Assembly (NCBI GenBank): GCA_035711385.1
Contig: DASTCG010000084.1
Location: forward strand, 1-41,225
DNA: 41,225 nucleotides
Direction: 5' to 3'
Source of the DNA: JACDAN01 sp035711385
GTDB taxonomy: Bacteria; Actinomycetota; Thermoleophilia; Gaiellales; Gaiellaceae
Made by a program: the position numbers and the translations under genes. Positions within the stretch are counted from its first letter, which is position 1; every line of letters begins with the position of its first letter. Shown here piece after piece: positions 8,124-15,427 of this stretch. Under the pieces are notes generated by a model. The model searched no databases. It was not told the DNA's origin and was given only the letters and a program-made list of their open reading frames with translations.

Positions 8124-8279
8124 GAGGCTCCAACGCAATGAGCCTTGTGCCGCCGCGCCGCGCTGGGCGCCGCGAGCCGGCGTCCTCGGTCGCCTCTCAT
8201 CGATACGAGGGCGCCCTGCGTCCTTGGCTCGCACCCCCCAGCGCGCCCCGGCGACGAAGCACATCATGTTGGAGCCTCT
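8123..8279. repeat. 157-bp imperfect palindromic element with 12-bp terminal inverted repeats (MITE-like)
   Basis: The ends AGAGGCTCCAAC (8123-8134) and GTTGGAGCCTCT (8268-8279) are perfect inverted repeats. Further matched pairs lie symmetrically inside: CGCGCTGGG (8159-8167) with CCCAGCGCG (8237-8245), and GCGAGCC (8172-8178) with GGCTCGC (8226-8232). The exact centre is ATCGAT (8199-8204). The whole stretch can fold into one long hairpin. It encodes no convincing protein and lies between pdxH and dinB. It resembles a non-autonomous mobile element or a structured RNA; no transposase is nearby and no target-site duplication was recognised. Confidence 0.7.
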
Positions 8280-9375
8280 AGGGCCAGGTTCCCGTGCCTG
8301 GCACCGGGACACGGCCCGGCCGGGCATCCTCGCGCACCTCGACCTGGACGCCTTCTTCGCCGCCGTCGAGGAGCTCGAGGACCCCGAGCTGCGCTCCAAG
8401 CCGCTCGTCGTCGGCGGCGACCCCCGCGGGCGCGGGGTCGTCGCGACCGCGAATTACGTCGCCCGACAGTTCGGAATCCACTCGGCCATGAGCTGCGCGG
8501 AGGCCCTCCGGCGCTGTCCGCACGCCCTCTTCGTCCGGCCTCGGCACGGCACCTACTCGGCGTACTCGCAGGAGGTCTGGGACACCGTCCGCCAGGTCGT
8601 GCCGACCGTCGAGCGGACCGGCCTCGACGAGGGCTACCTGGACCTGGGCGAGGTCGCGGACGACTTCCAGGAGGCGCGGGCGGTTGCGGAGGCCGTGCAG
8701 ACGGCGGTGCGCGGGGCAACGAGCCTCACCTGCTCGCTCGGCGTCGCTCCGTGCAGGGTCGTCGCCAAGGTCGCAAGCGACCACCGGAAGCCCGGCGGTC
8801 TCGTCGTCGTGCTCCCCGGCCGCGAGCGGAGCTTCCTGGCGCCGTTCGAGGTCCGCCGACTGCCGGGCATCGGGCCGCGGGCCGAGGCACGGCTGAAAGC
8901 GGCAGGGGTCGAGACGATCGGCGCCCTCGCCGATCTCGACGACGAGCGGTTGCGCCGGCTCCTGCCGGGCAAGGTCGGTGCGATCCTGCGCGACCGCGCC
9001 CGCGGGATCGACCCGCGCGGGCTCGAGACGCAGACGCAGCGGGTCTCGATCAGCCACGAGGAGACGTTCGAGCGCGACATCGCGAACGTCGAGCAGCTCC
9101 GCGGCGAGCTGCGCCGCATGTCGGCCCGGCTGGCCGAGCACCTCCGCCGCAAGGGCGAGACCGCCCGCACGGTGACGACGAAGGTCCGGTATCCCGACTT
9201 CGCGATCCGTAGCCGTTCGACGAGCCTCCCCGTCGGCACGGACGACGGCGACCGGATCGGCGAGGTCGCCTGCGCGCTCCTCGACCGCGCCCTCTCCGAC
9301 CGGCCCGGGGCGCTCCGGCTCGTCGGGGTCGGCGTCTCCGGCCTCGAGGAGCACCGGCAGCTCACGCTCGTCTAG
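8266..9375 (+). CDS. dinB: DNA polymerase IV (Y-family translesion polymerase)
   Basis: A 369-residue error-prone polymerase. The catalytic palm begins with HLDLDAFFAAVE (metal-binding Asp), followed by the RGVVATANYVARQFGIHSAM fingers block, the TGLDEGYLDL motif with the other catalytic acidic pair, and SLGVAPCRVVAKVASDHRKPGG. A helix-hairpin-helix (LPGIGPRAEARL) and the little-finger domain follow. The C-terminus ends QLTLV, which resembles the QLxLF beta-clamp-binding motif. In-frame start choices are few: ATG 8266 (chosen) or TTG 8224. Both lie inside the 157-bp palindromic element, and codons about 6-17 are the second GGTGCC-type palindrome, so the first ~20 residues before the conserved core are repeat-derived. 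No promoter was recognised directly upstream; read-through from pdxH is possible. Confidence 0.92.
   Translation: MLEPLGPGSRAWHRDTARPGILAHLDLDAFFAAVEELEDPELRSKPLVVGGDPRGRGVVATANYVARQFGIHSAMSCAEALRRCPHALFVRPRHGTYSAYSQEVWDTVRQVVPTVERTGLDEGYLDLGEVADDFQEARAVAEAVQTAVRGATSLTCSLGVAPCRVVAKVASDHRKPGGLVVVLPGRERSFLAPFEVRRLPGIGPRAEARLKAAGVETIGALADLDDERLRRLLPGKVGAILRDRARGIDPRGLETQTQRVSISHEETFERDIANVEQLRGELRRMSARLAEHLRRKGETARTVTTKVRYPDFAIRSRSTSLPVGTDDGDRIGEVACALLDRALSDRPGALRLVGVGVSGLEEHRQLTLV
8281..8317. repeat. Palindromic repeat, copy 2 (CCCGTGCCTGGCACCGGG)
   Basis: The core CCCGTGCCTGGCACCGGG (8291-8308) is a palindrome with a one-base bulge, followed by GAC and flanked by GGGCC/GGCCC. It matches copies at 4634 and 20924, in inverted orientation relative to the central base. 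It is translated as the N-terminal leader of dinB. Confidence 0.65.
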
Positions 9376-9380
9376 CGCGA

Positions 9381-9386
9381 TAGCGT
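9381..9386 (+). promoter_or_regulatory. Predicted -10 (TAGCGT) for the multicopper oxidase
   Basis: TAGCGT ends 7 nt before the ATG at 9394, the leaderless spacing seen elsewhere in the window. It decides the start: the GTG at 9385 in the same frame overlaps the hexamer and is less likely. Confidence 0.5.
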
Positions 9387-9393
9387 GACCTGG

Positions 9394-10830
9394 ATGCGGC
9401 TCTTCCTGCGTGCGCTCACGGTCCTCGGTGTCTTCGCGCTCCTCGGCCTGGCCGCCCTCGTGGGCATGGCCTGGTGGGATAGTCGGCTCCCGAGGTCGTA
9501 CAGCGCGATGGACATGGGCGTCCTGGACTACGGCGGCGGGCCGGCCCAAAACCACGCGGCCCACCCGCACCTGACCGTCGAGCGACTGACTGGTCCCGCG
9601 AATGGCCGTCCCGACGTCCGGACGACCCTGGTCGCTGCGAAGAAGGACGATCTCTGGGCGTTCAACGGCCGGGTGCCGGGGCCGGAGATCCACGCACGGC
9701 AGGGCGACGTCGTCGAGGTGACCCTCGTCAACCGGGACATCGACGACGGCGTCACGATCCACTGGCACGGCGTCGACGTCCCGAACGCGGAGGACGGCGT
9801 CGCCGGCGTCACCCAGGACGCCGTCATGCCTGGTGAGCGCTACGTGTACCGCTTCCGCGCGGAGCAGCTCGGGACCTTCTGGTACCACTCGCACCAGGTC
9901 TCGTCGAGGCAGGTCCGTCGCGGGCTCTACGGCGCGTTCGTGATCCTTCCGACCGGCCCGCCGAGCACCGGCGTCGACCGCACGCTGATCGTCCACGACT
10001 TCGACGGAAAGCCGGCGTTCAACGAGGGGGTCGGCGGGCAGCGCCTGGCCGTCCCGCGGGGCGTTCACGTCCGCCTCCGGCTCGTCAACTCGAACAACTC
10101 CCCCGAGCGGATCAGCCTGACGGGCACGCCGTTCTCCGTCGTCGGGATCGACGGAACCGAGGTCAACGGCCCCACGGCGATCGAGGATGCGACGCTCGAC
10201 GTCGGCGCCGGGGCCCGCTACGACGTCGCCTTCGACATGCCGGCCTCACCGGTCCGTCTGGGCGTCGACGGCAGCGAGACGGCGCTCGTGCTCAGCGGCG
10301 ACGGCAGGGCGGATGTCGAGGCGCCGTCGGAGCTACCGACGTTCGATCCGGCGACCTACGGAGAGCCGAAGCGGACGGTCTTCGACGGCGCACGCTTCGA
10401 CCGCACGTTCGAGCTGCGGATCGGCAAGAAGATCGGGTTCCTCGACGGCAGGCCGGGCCGTCACTGGTCCGTCAACGGGAAGATCTTCCCCGACACCCCG
10501 ATGTACGTTGTCCGTCGGGGCGACCTCGTCAAGGTTCGCATCGCCAACGAGAGCGGCGCCGTCCACCCGATGCACCTTCACGGCCACCACGTCCTCGTGC
10601 TGAGCCGCGACGGCAGGCCGACGACCGGCAGCCCGTGGTGGACAGACACGCTCGACGTCGCGGCGGGCGAGGAGTACGAGGTCGCCTTCCGCGCCGACAA
10701 CCCGGGCCTCTGGATGGATCACTGCCACAACCTCCCGCACGCCGCCGACGGGCTGACCATGCACCTCATGTACGAGGGCGTCTCCACGCCGTTCCGCATC
10801 GGCGGAGACGACGAGAACCACCCCGAGTAG
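9394..10830 (+). CDS. Membrane-anchored multicopper oxidase (laccase/CopA-like)
   Basis: A 478-residue three-cupredoxin oxidase that couples one-electron oxidation of a substrate (Cu(I), phenols or similar) to reduction of O2 to water outside the membrane. All four copper motifs are seen: HWHG (123-126), WYHSH (163-167), HPMHLHG (391-397) and HCHNLPH (443-449), supplying T1, T2 and T3 ligands. The T1 axial position after HCH is Leu rather than Met, as in many high-potential laccases. An N-terminal hydrophobic helix (about 3-26) with no clear cleavage site suggests a membrane anchor. The ATG at 9394 is chosen from the -10 spacing; GTG 9385 would add three residues. It starts 18 nt after dinB and ends 3 bp from a convergent membrane-protein gene. 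Confidence 0.9.
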   Translation: MRLFLRALTVLGVFALLGLAALVGMAWWDSRLPRSYSAMDMGVLDYGGGPAQNHAAHPHLTVERLTGPANGRPDVRTTLVAAKKDDLWAFNGRVPGPEIHARQGDVVEVTLVNRDIDDGVTIHWHGVDVPNAEDGVAGVTQDAVMPGERYVYRFRAEQLGTFWYHSHQVSSRQVRRGLYGAFVILPTGPPSTGVDRTLIVHDFDGKPAFNEGVGGQRLAVPRGVHVRLRLVNSNNSPERISLTGTPFSVVGIDGTEVNGPTAIEDATLDVGAGARYDVAFDMPASPVRLGVDGSETALVLSGDGRADVEAPSELPTFDPATYGEPKRTVFDGARFDRTFELRIGKKIGFLDGRPGRHWSVNGKIFPDTPMYVVRRGDLVKVRIANESGAVHPMHLHGHHVLVLSRDGRPTTGSPWWTDTLDVAAGEEYEVAFRADNPGLWMDHCHNLPHAADGLTMHLMYEGVSTPFRIGGDDENHPE

Positions 10831-10833
10831 CGG

Positions 10834-11292
10834 CTACACGGCGGTCTGCTGCGGCGCAGGCGTCGTGTCAGGAATGCCGTACCCCGTGCGGGCAGCCCGC
10901 CGTTCCATCGCAGCGAGCGACCCGAGCGCACCGAGGATCAGGAAGGCGTTCACCGGATGCAGCGCCCCGATCCACGCGGCCTCGCTGCCGAACCAGGCAA
11001 GGAGCACCTGGACGATCAGCAGGACGAAGATCGCGAGCGAGTGGAGCACGCGGGGCCGTCCGACACGCGCCAGGGGGGCGAGGACGAACGTGATGAGTCC
11101 GCCGAGGACGACGAGGTACCCGAAGCCGGAATGCAGCCCGAAGCTGTCGTCGACCGACTCCTCGTCCACCGGGCCGGAGGCGGCCTTGTCGGCGACGTCG
11201 AAGGCGCCGTAGCCGGCGAAGGCGACCTGGAGGACGACGAGCACCACCATCAGGACCAGCCACCACCGGAAGATCGTCCGCATCGCATTCAC
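10834..11292 (-). CDS. Four-helix membrane protein, DUF6220-like
   Basis: A 152-residue integral membrane protein with four predicted helices (about 9-29, 53-74, 82-101, 109-129). Histidines lie at helix ends (H54, H84, H112), a layout reminiscent of small b-type cytochrome or CtaA-half folds. Heme binding is only a possibility. The family resemblance to DUF6220 is from memory. The GTG start at 11292 is preceded by a strong AAGGAGG (11304-11310) with 11 nt spacing; ATG 11283 in the same frame is the alternative but would lie 20 nt away. It converges on the multicopper oxidase (3 bp between stops) and diverges from the aldo/keto reductase. Function unknown. Confidence 0.75.
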   Translation of the reverse strand: MNAMRTIFRWWLVLMVVLVVLQVAFAGYGAFDVADKAASGPVDEESVDDSFGLHSGFGYLVVLGGLITFVLAPLARVGRPRVLHSLAIFVLLIVQVLLAWFGSEAAWIGALHPVNAFLILGALGSLAAMERRAARTGYGIPDTTPAPQQTAV

Positions 11293-11303
11293 AGGGCCCT
11301 TAG

Positions 11304-11310
11304 CCTCCTT
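11304..11310 (-). promoter_or_regulatory. Strong Shine-Dalgarno AAGGAGG for the DUF6220-like gene
   Basis: A full anti-16S match is rare at transcription-unit starts in this window. It supports the GTG at 11292 as the start. Confidence 0.7.
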
Positions 11311-11330
11311 GAGGTCGACTTGACCGGCGG

Positions 11331-11345
11331 ACTCTACGCTAGGTT
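11331..11345. promoter_or_regulatory. Back-to-back -10 hexamers for divergent genes
   Basis: On the minus strand TAGAGT (11331-11336) would serve the DUF6220-like gene with a ~30-nt leader. On the plus strand TAGGTT (11340-11345) ends 7 nt before the aldo/keto reductase ATG. Only 3 bp separate the two hexamers, so the promoters must overlap and may compete. Confidence 0.45.
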
Positions 11346-11352
11346 CCGGCCG

Positions 11353-12234
11353 ATGGCAGCCGAGCCGACCACGAAGCCTGCCGCCGCTGCCGGCACGGTT
11401 CCTCTCGGCGACCTCGAGGTCAACCGCATGGCCTTCGGCGCGATGCGGATCACGGGCGAGGGGGTCTGGGGCGAGCCTGCCGACCGTGGGGAGGCCAAGG
11501 CCGTGCTGCGGCGCGCCGTCGAGCTCGGCGTCAACCTGGTGGACACGGCCGACTCCTACGGCCCCGAGGTCAGCGAGCAGCTGATCGCCGAGGCCCTCCA
11601 CCCGTATCCCGACGACCTCGTGATCGCGACGAAGGGCGGGCTGACGAGACCCGGCCCGGGCTCGTGGGTGCGCGACGGGCGCCCCGAGGCGCTCCGGGAA
11701 GCGCTCGAGGGAAGCCTCCGCCGGCTCCGGCTCGAGCGGATCGATGTCTATCAGCTCCACTCGGTCGATCCCCAGGTGCCGATCGAGGAGTCCGTGGGGA
11801 TGCTCGCCGAGCTGCAGCGGGACGGGAAGATCCGGCACATCGGGCTCTCGAACGTCGACGTCCGCCAGCTCGCGAAGGCGCGAACGGTGGCGCCGATCGT
11901 CTCGGTGCAGAACCGCTACAACGTCTCGGACCGCCATTCCGAGGGGGTGCTGGACACATGCGAGCGCGAAGGGCTCGCGTTCTGGCCCTGGTTCCCGCTT
12001 GCCGTCGGCGAGCTCGCCCGCTCGCAGGGCCGCCTGGCGCAGGTCGCACGGAGCCACGGCGCCACGCCCGCGCAGATTGCGCTCGCCTGGCTCCTTCGTC
12101 GCTCCCCGGTCATGACGCCCATTCCGGGCACCGGGTCGGTCGCGCACCTCGAGGAGAACGTCGCCGCGGCGGCGCTCGAGCTCACGGATGCCGAGTTCTC
12201 GGACCTGAGCCAGAGCGCGGGGGCGCTGCTCTAG
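11353..12234 (+). CDS. Aldo/keto reductase
   Basis: A 293-residue NADPH-dependent (beta/alpha)8-barrel oxidoreductase. The catalytic tetrad is visible: Asp64 and Tyr69 in LVDTADSYG, Lys94 in IATKGG and His136 in YQLHSVD. The IGLSNVD block and a C-terminal IPGTGSVAHLEENV NADP-phosphate-binding segment (seen as IPG.. in the family) complete the fold. Closest families from memory are the IolS/YdbC-type reductases. Substrate unknown. Start ATG 11353 follows TAGGTT by 7 nt with no Shine-Dalgarno. The N-terminal ~15 residues are Ala/Pro-rich and not part of the barrel. The stop TAG overlaps the dcd start by 1 base, so the two are co-transcribed. Confidence 0.9.
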   Translation: MAAEPTTKPAAAAGTVPLGDLEVNRMAFGAMRITGEGVWGEPADRGEAKAVLRRAVELGVNLVDTADSYGPEVSEQLIAEALHPYPDDLVIATKGGLTRPGPGSWVRDGRPEALREALEGSLRRLRLERIDVYQLHSVDPQVPIEESVGMLAELQRDGKIRHIGLSNVDVRQLAKARTVAPIVSVQNRYNVSDRHSEGVLDTCEREGLAFWPWFPLAVGELARSQGRLAQVARSHGATPAQIALAWLLRRSPVMTPIPGTGSVAHLEENVAAAALELTDAEFSDLSQSAGALL

Positions 12235-12809
12235 TGGTTCTCTCCGACCGCACGATCCGTCGGTTGCTGGACGAGGGGCAGATCCGAATCGACCCGTACG
12301 ACCCGTCGCTGCTGCAGCCGTCGAGCGTCGACGTCCGGGTCGACCGCTTCTTCCGGGTCTTCCACAACGCGCGCTATCCCTTCATCGACGTCAAGGAGCC
12401 GCAGGAGGACCTGACGGAGCTCGTCGAGATCGACGAGGACCGGCCGTTCATCCTCCACCCGGGCGAGTTCGTCCTGGCCTCGACGCTGGAGCGCATCCGT
12501 CTGCCGGACGACCTCGTCGCGCGACTGGAGGGAAAGTCGAGCCTGGGCCGCCTCGGCCTGCTCATCCACTCCACGGCCGGCTTCATCGATCCCGGCTGGG
12601 ACGGCCACGTCACGCTCGAGCTCTCGAACGTGGCGAACCTCCCGATCACGATCTATCACGGGATGAAGATCGGACAGCTCTCGTTCGTGCAGCTCTCCGA
12701 GCCGGCCGAGACCCCGTACGGCTCGAGCGGGCTCGGCTCCAAGTACCAGGGCCAGCAGGGCCCGACGCCCTCCCGCTACTACGAGAACTTCCGCGAGCGA
12801 GTGACGTGA
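12234..12809 (+). CDS. dcd: dCTP deaminase (bifunctional dCTP deaminase/dUTPase type)
   Basis: A 191-residue homotrimeric nucleotide enzyme that converts dCTP to dUTP. The actinobacterial relatives also hydrolyse dUTP to dUMP for thymidylate synthesis. Seen in order: SDRTIRRLLDEG N-terminus, LQPSSVDVR, GKSSLGRLGLLIHSTAGF nucleotide-binding block, DPGWDGHVTLELSN with the catalytic Glu, MKIGQL and the C-terminal YGSSGLGSKYQGQQGPTPSR lid. That lid and length match the bifunctional M. tuberculosis enzyme. The GTG start shares its first G with the stop of the aldo/keto reductase gene, and the stop overlaps the next gene's GTG. It is the middle gene of a three-gene operon of otherwise unrelated functions. 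Confidence 0.95.
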   Translation: MVLSDRTIRRLLDEGQIRIDPYDPSLLQPSSVDVRVDRFFRVFHNARYPFIDVKEPQEDLTELVEIDEDRPFILHPGEFVLASTLERIRLPDDLVARLEGKSSLGRLGLLIHSTAGFIDPGWDGHVTLELSNVANLPITIYHGMKIGQLSFVQLSEPAETPYGSSGLGSKYQGQQGPTPSRYYENFRERVT

Positions 12810-13702
12810 AGGTCCTCGTGACCGGCGCCACGGGCTTCGTAGGCCCGAAGGTGGCGAACGCCATCGTCGACGCCGGGCACGAGGTCCGCGTGCTCGAGCG
12901 CAAGCCCGGCTCGTGGCAGGAGACCGGCGTGCGCTGCCAGGAGGCCGTCCAGGGCGACATGACCGATCCGGACAGCCTGCGCCGCGCCGCCGAGGGCCGG
13001 AACGTTGTCGTCCATCTCGTTGCGATCCGCCAGGGGAAGCCCGAGCAGTTCCGGCGGATCATGATCCAGGGAACGCGGAGCCTCCTCGCAGCGGCGACGG
13101 AGGCGGGCGTCGGCCGCTTCGTCCTCATGAGCGCCCTCGGCACGACCGAGGACACGAAGGATCTCGTCCCGTACTACGGCGCCAAGTGGCAGGAGGAGGA
13201 GGACGTGCAGGCCTCCGAGCTGGAGCACGTCATCTTCCGGCCGAGCTTCATCTTCGGGGAGGACGGCGGCATCCTTCCGACCTTCATGAAGCTCGCCCGG
13301 CTCGGGCCGGTGACCGGGATCGTCGGCAGCGGAAAGCAGCGGATCCAGCCGATCTGGATCGACGACGTGGGAGCGTACTTCGCCGCCGCGGTCGACAAAC
13401 CCGAGGCGGCCGGCAAGACGTTCGAGCTCGGCGGCCTGGACGTGGTCAGCTGGAACGAGCTGTGGCAGCGCATCCGTGAGCTGCTCGGCATCCGCCGCCG
13501 TCCGACCGTCCACCTGCCGACCGGCCTGATGAAGATCCCCGCGGCGCTGACCGAGCGCCTTCCCGGGAACATCCCGCTGACGCGCGATCTCCTGACGATG
13601 CTCGAGGCCGGGGACAACGTCGTCTCCGACGACCTCGCCGTCCGGACGTTCGAGCTGCCGCTCGTCCCCCTGGACGAGCAGCTGCGCCGCGCGGCCGCCT
13701 GA
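12806..13702 (+). CDS. NAD(P)-binding SDR epimerase/dehydratase-like protein (NDUFA9-like atypical SDR)
   Basis: A 298-residue extended/atypical SDR. The Rossmann motif TGATGFVG (7-14), a D-M-T-D second-strand motif and an HLVAI strand are clear, and a YYGAK catalytic-type YxxxK motif lies at about 124. The later PIWIDDVG and GLDVVSWNELW segments are typical of the complex-I 39-kDa-subunit-like (NDUFA9) group, which binds NADPH and often has no known reaction. The GTG start at 12806 overlaps dcd by 4 bp (GTGA). It converges on the second multicopper oxidase with 9 bp between genes. Substrate not assigned. Confidence 0.85.
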   Translation: MKVLVTGATGFVGPKVANAIVDAGHEVRVLERKPGSWQETGVRCQEAVQGDMTDPDSLRRAAEGRNVVVHLVAIRQGKPEQFRRIMIQGTRSLLAAATEAGVGRFVLMSALGTTEDTKDLVPYYGAKWQEEEDVQASELEHVIFRPSFIFGEDGGILPTFMKLARLGPVTGIVGSGKQRIQPIWIDDVGAYFAAAVDKPEAAGKTFELGGLDVVSWNELWQRIRELLGIRRRPTVHLPTGLMKIPAALTERLPGNIPLTRDLLTMLEAGDNVVSDDLAVRTFELPLVPLDEQLRRAAA

Positions 13703-13711
13703 TCGCCGTCC

Positions 13712-15424
13712 CTACGCGGCCTCCACCTGGAAGGTGAGCATCATCCCGCTCTCGTGGTGCTCGGCGATGTGGCAGTGCGCCATCCACGTCCCCGGGTTCG
13801 TGACCTCGAGGAGGATGTCGACGGTCTCCCCGGTTCGTACGAGCACCGTGTCCTTCCAGACGAGGTTGGGCTCCTCGACTCCGTCTCGAGCCAGGATCAG
13901 GAAGCGGCCGGCCCCGTGAACGTGGAACGGGTGGGGCATCGGGTGGTCGGAGTCCAGCTCGTTCACGAGCCGGATCTTCACGCGGTCGCCGACCCGGAAC
14001 CGCCAGTCGATGCCCGCGTTCTCGGCGCCTGTCTCCCGGTCGACCAGCTTCCAACGCATGTTGGCGGGCGTCGTCAGGCGGTTCACCTCGACCATGTCGT
14101 CCTCCCACTCGATGCCCTGCGGCGCGCCGGAGGCGTCGTCGTGACCGTGATGGCCGCCGTCGCCGCCGTGCTCGTGGTGATGGCCGTGGCGCTCCCCGTG
14201 GCCGTGCTGCTGCGCGTGGCCGTGCTGCTCCCCGTGGCCGTGATGCTCTTCGTGGCCGTGGTGCTCGTGCCCTCCTGCCCCGGCGAGCTCGGCCGGCACG
14301 AGCCTCATCCCGCATTTCGGGCAGCGGTCCGGTGAGTCGCTGACGACCTCGGGGTGCATCGGGCAGAGGTAAGGCCCGGCCGTTTCCGCACCCAGGTCCA
14401 TCTCAGCGACGAAGGCAAGCGTCTTGTCTGGAGGAGCGGTCAGGTGCGGAGCGAGTCGCTCGCGCTCGGCCGCCATGTCCTCGTTGGAGCGCAGCACCTC
14501 GAACTGCTCTGCCGGCTCCGGCTCCGCCGCGTCCTCGCCCACGCTGATCCCGGCGAGGCGGTAGGAGCGATCGGGCGTCCTGTGCTCGAGGGTGAGCTCA
14601 CCGGGCCGGTCGAAGAGGACGTCGACGACGACGCGCTCGGACGGGGCGATGAGCACGTCGTCGACGAGCTCCTCGTGCTCGTAGTGGCCGGCGTCCCCGC
14701 CGACGAGCTTCATGCGTGCCCCCGGCAGGGTGACGTTGAAGACGCGCGTGTTGGCCGTATTCGTGAGGTAGAGGCGAACCACCTCGCCGCGCTTCGCTGT
14801 CAGCGCCAGCTCCGACTCGCCGGCGACGAGCATGACGTTCCCGAAACGGCCCATGGCGACGTGCGTCGTCTCCGAGCTGAACGGGGCGATCGCGCCGTCT
14901 TCGATCAGGACGTCGTCCAGCGTCAGCGACAGGTCCCGGTGGACGGGCGGCCAGTAGTCGCGCTCGGCGGGCTCCACGAGGATGTTCCCGTAGAGGCCGA
15001 GCTCCTGCCCGTAGTCCTCGCGGATGTGCGGGTGGTACCAGTAGGCGCCCGGGTCGGGGACGGTGACCTCGTAGGTGAAGGTCTCTCCGACCGGGATCGG
15101 AGCCTGCGTGTCGTGCGTTCCGTCGAAGCGATTCTCGAGCCGCAACCCGTGCCAGTGCACCGTCGCGTCGAGGTCGCCGCGGTTCGTGACGTGGACGGTG
15201 ACCGTCGAGCCCTGCGGCACCTTGAGCGTCGGCCCGGGGATCGAGCCGTTGTAGGCGAGCATCCGGACCGTCGTGTCGCCGATCCGCTTTGCGACGGGGG
15301 CGACCTCCAGCTTGAGCTCGCCGCCGTCGGCAAGCTCCACCAGCTCGGGTCGGGTCGCCTCGGGGAGGCCTTCCGTCTCCCTCGGCAGCTGGGCCGTCGT
15401 GTGCTGTGCGTGGTGATGGGCCAT
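13712..15424 (-). CDS. Multicopper oxidase with inserted heavy-metal-binding domain and His-rich loop
   Basis: A 570-residue three-cupredoxin oxidase with all copper motifs: HWHG (90-93), WYHPH (129-133), HPMPHPFHVHG (494-504) and HCHIAEHHESGM (550-561). Between the second and third cupredoxin domains sits a heavy-metal-binding module (about 352-377) with the paired CPMHPEV and CPKCGM motifs known from CusB and copper P-type ATPases. After it comes a spacer (386-428) in which 19 of 43 residues are His. No signal peptide or Tat motif is visible; the N-terminus is MAHHHAQH, so the protein may be cytoplasmic or exported by an unusual route. Likely a Cu(I) or metal oxidase that loads or buffers metal (inference). 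It starts 3 nt after the flavin monooxygenase stop, so they form one operon. Confidence 0.92.
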   Translation of the reverse strand: MAHHHAQHTTAQLPRETEGLPEATRPELVELADGGELKLEVAPVAKRIGDTTVRMLAYNGSIPGPTLKVPQGSTVTVHVTNRGDLDATVHWHGLRLENRFDGTHDTQAPIPVGETFTYEVTVPDPGAYWYHPHIREDYGQELGLYGNILVEPAERDYWPPVHRDLSLTLDDVLIEDGAIAPFSSETTHVAMGRFGNVMLVAGESELALTAKRGEVVRLYLTNTANTRVFNVTLPGARMKLVGGDAGHYEHEELVDDVLIAPSERVVVDVLFDRPGELTLEHRTPDRSYRLAGISVGEDAAEPEPAEQFEVLRSNEDMAAERERLAPHLTAPPDKTLAFVAEMDLGAETAGPYLCPMHPEVVSDSPDRCPKCGMRLVPAELAGAGGHEHHGHEEHHGHGEQHGHAQQHGHGERHGHHHEHGGDGGHHGHDDASGAPQGIEWEDDMVEVNRLTTPANMRWKLVDRETGAENAGIDWRFRVGDRVKIRLVNELDSDHPMPHPFHVHGAGRFLILARDGVEEPNLVWKDTVLVRTGETVDILLEVTNPGTWMAHCHIAEHHESGMMLTFQVEAA

Positions 15425-15427
15425 GGT

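Noticed and set aside
14150..14280. Short-repeat or CRISPR-like array (repeating GTGGCCGTG units)
   Set aside because: The periodicity comes from repeated His-Gly codons of the His-rich loop in the multicopper oxidase. There are no unique spacers of constant length.
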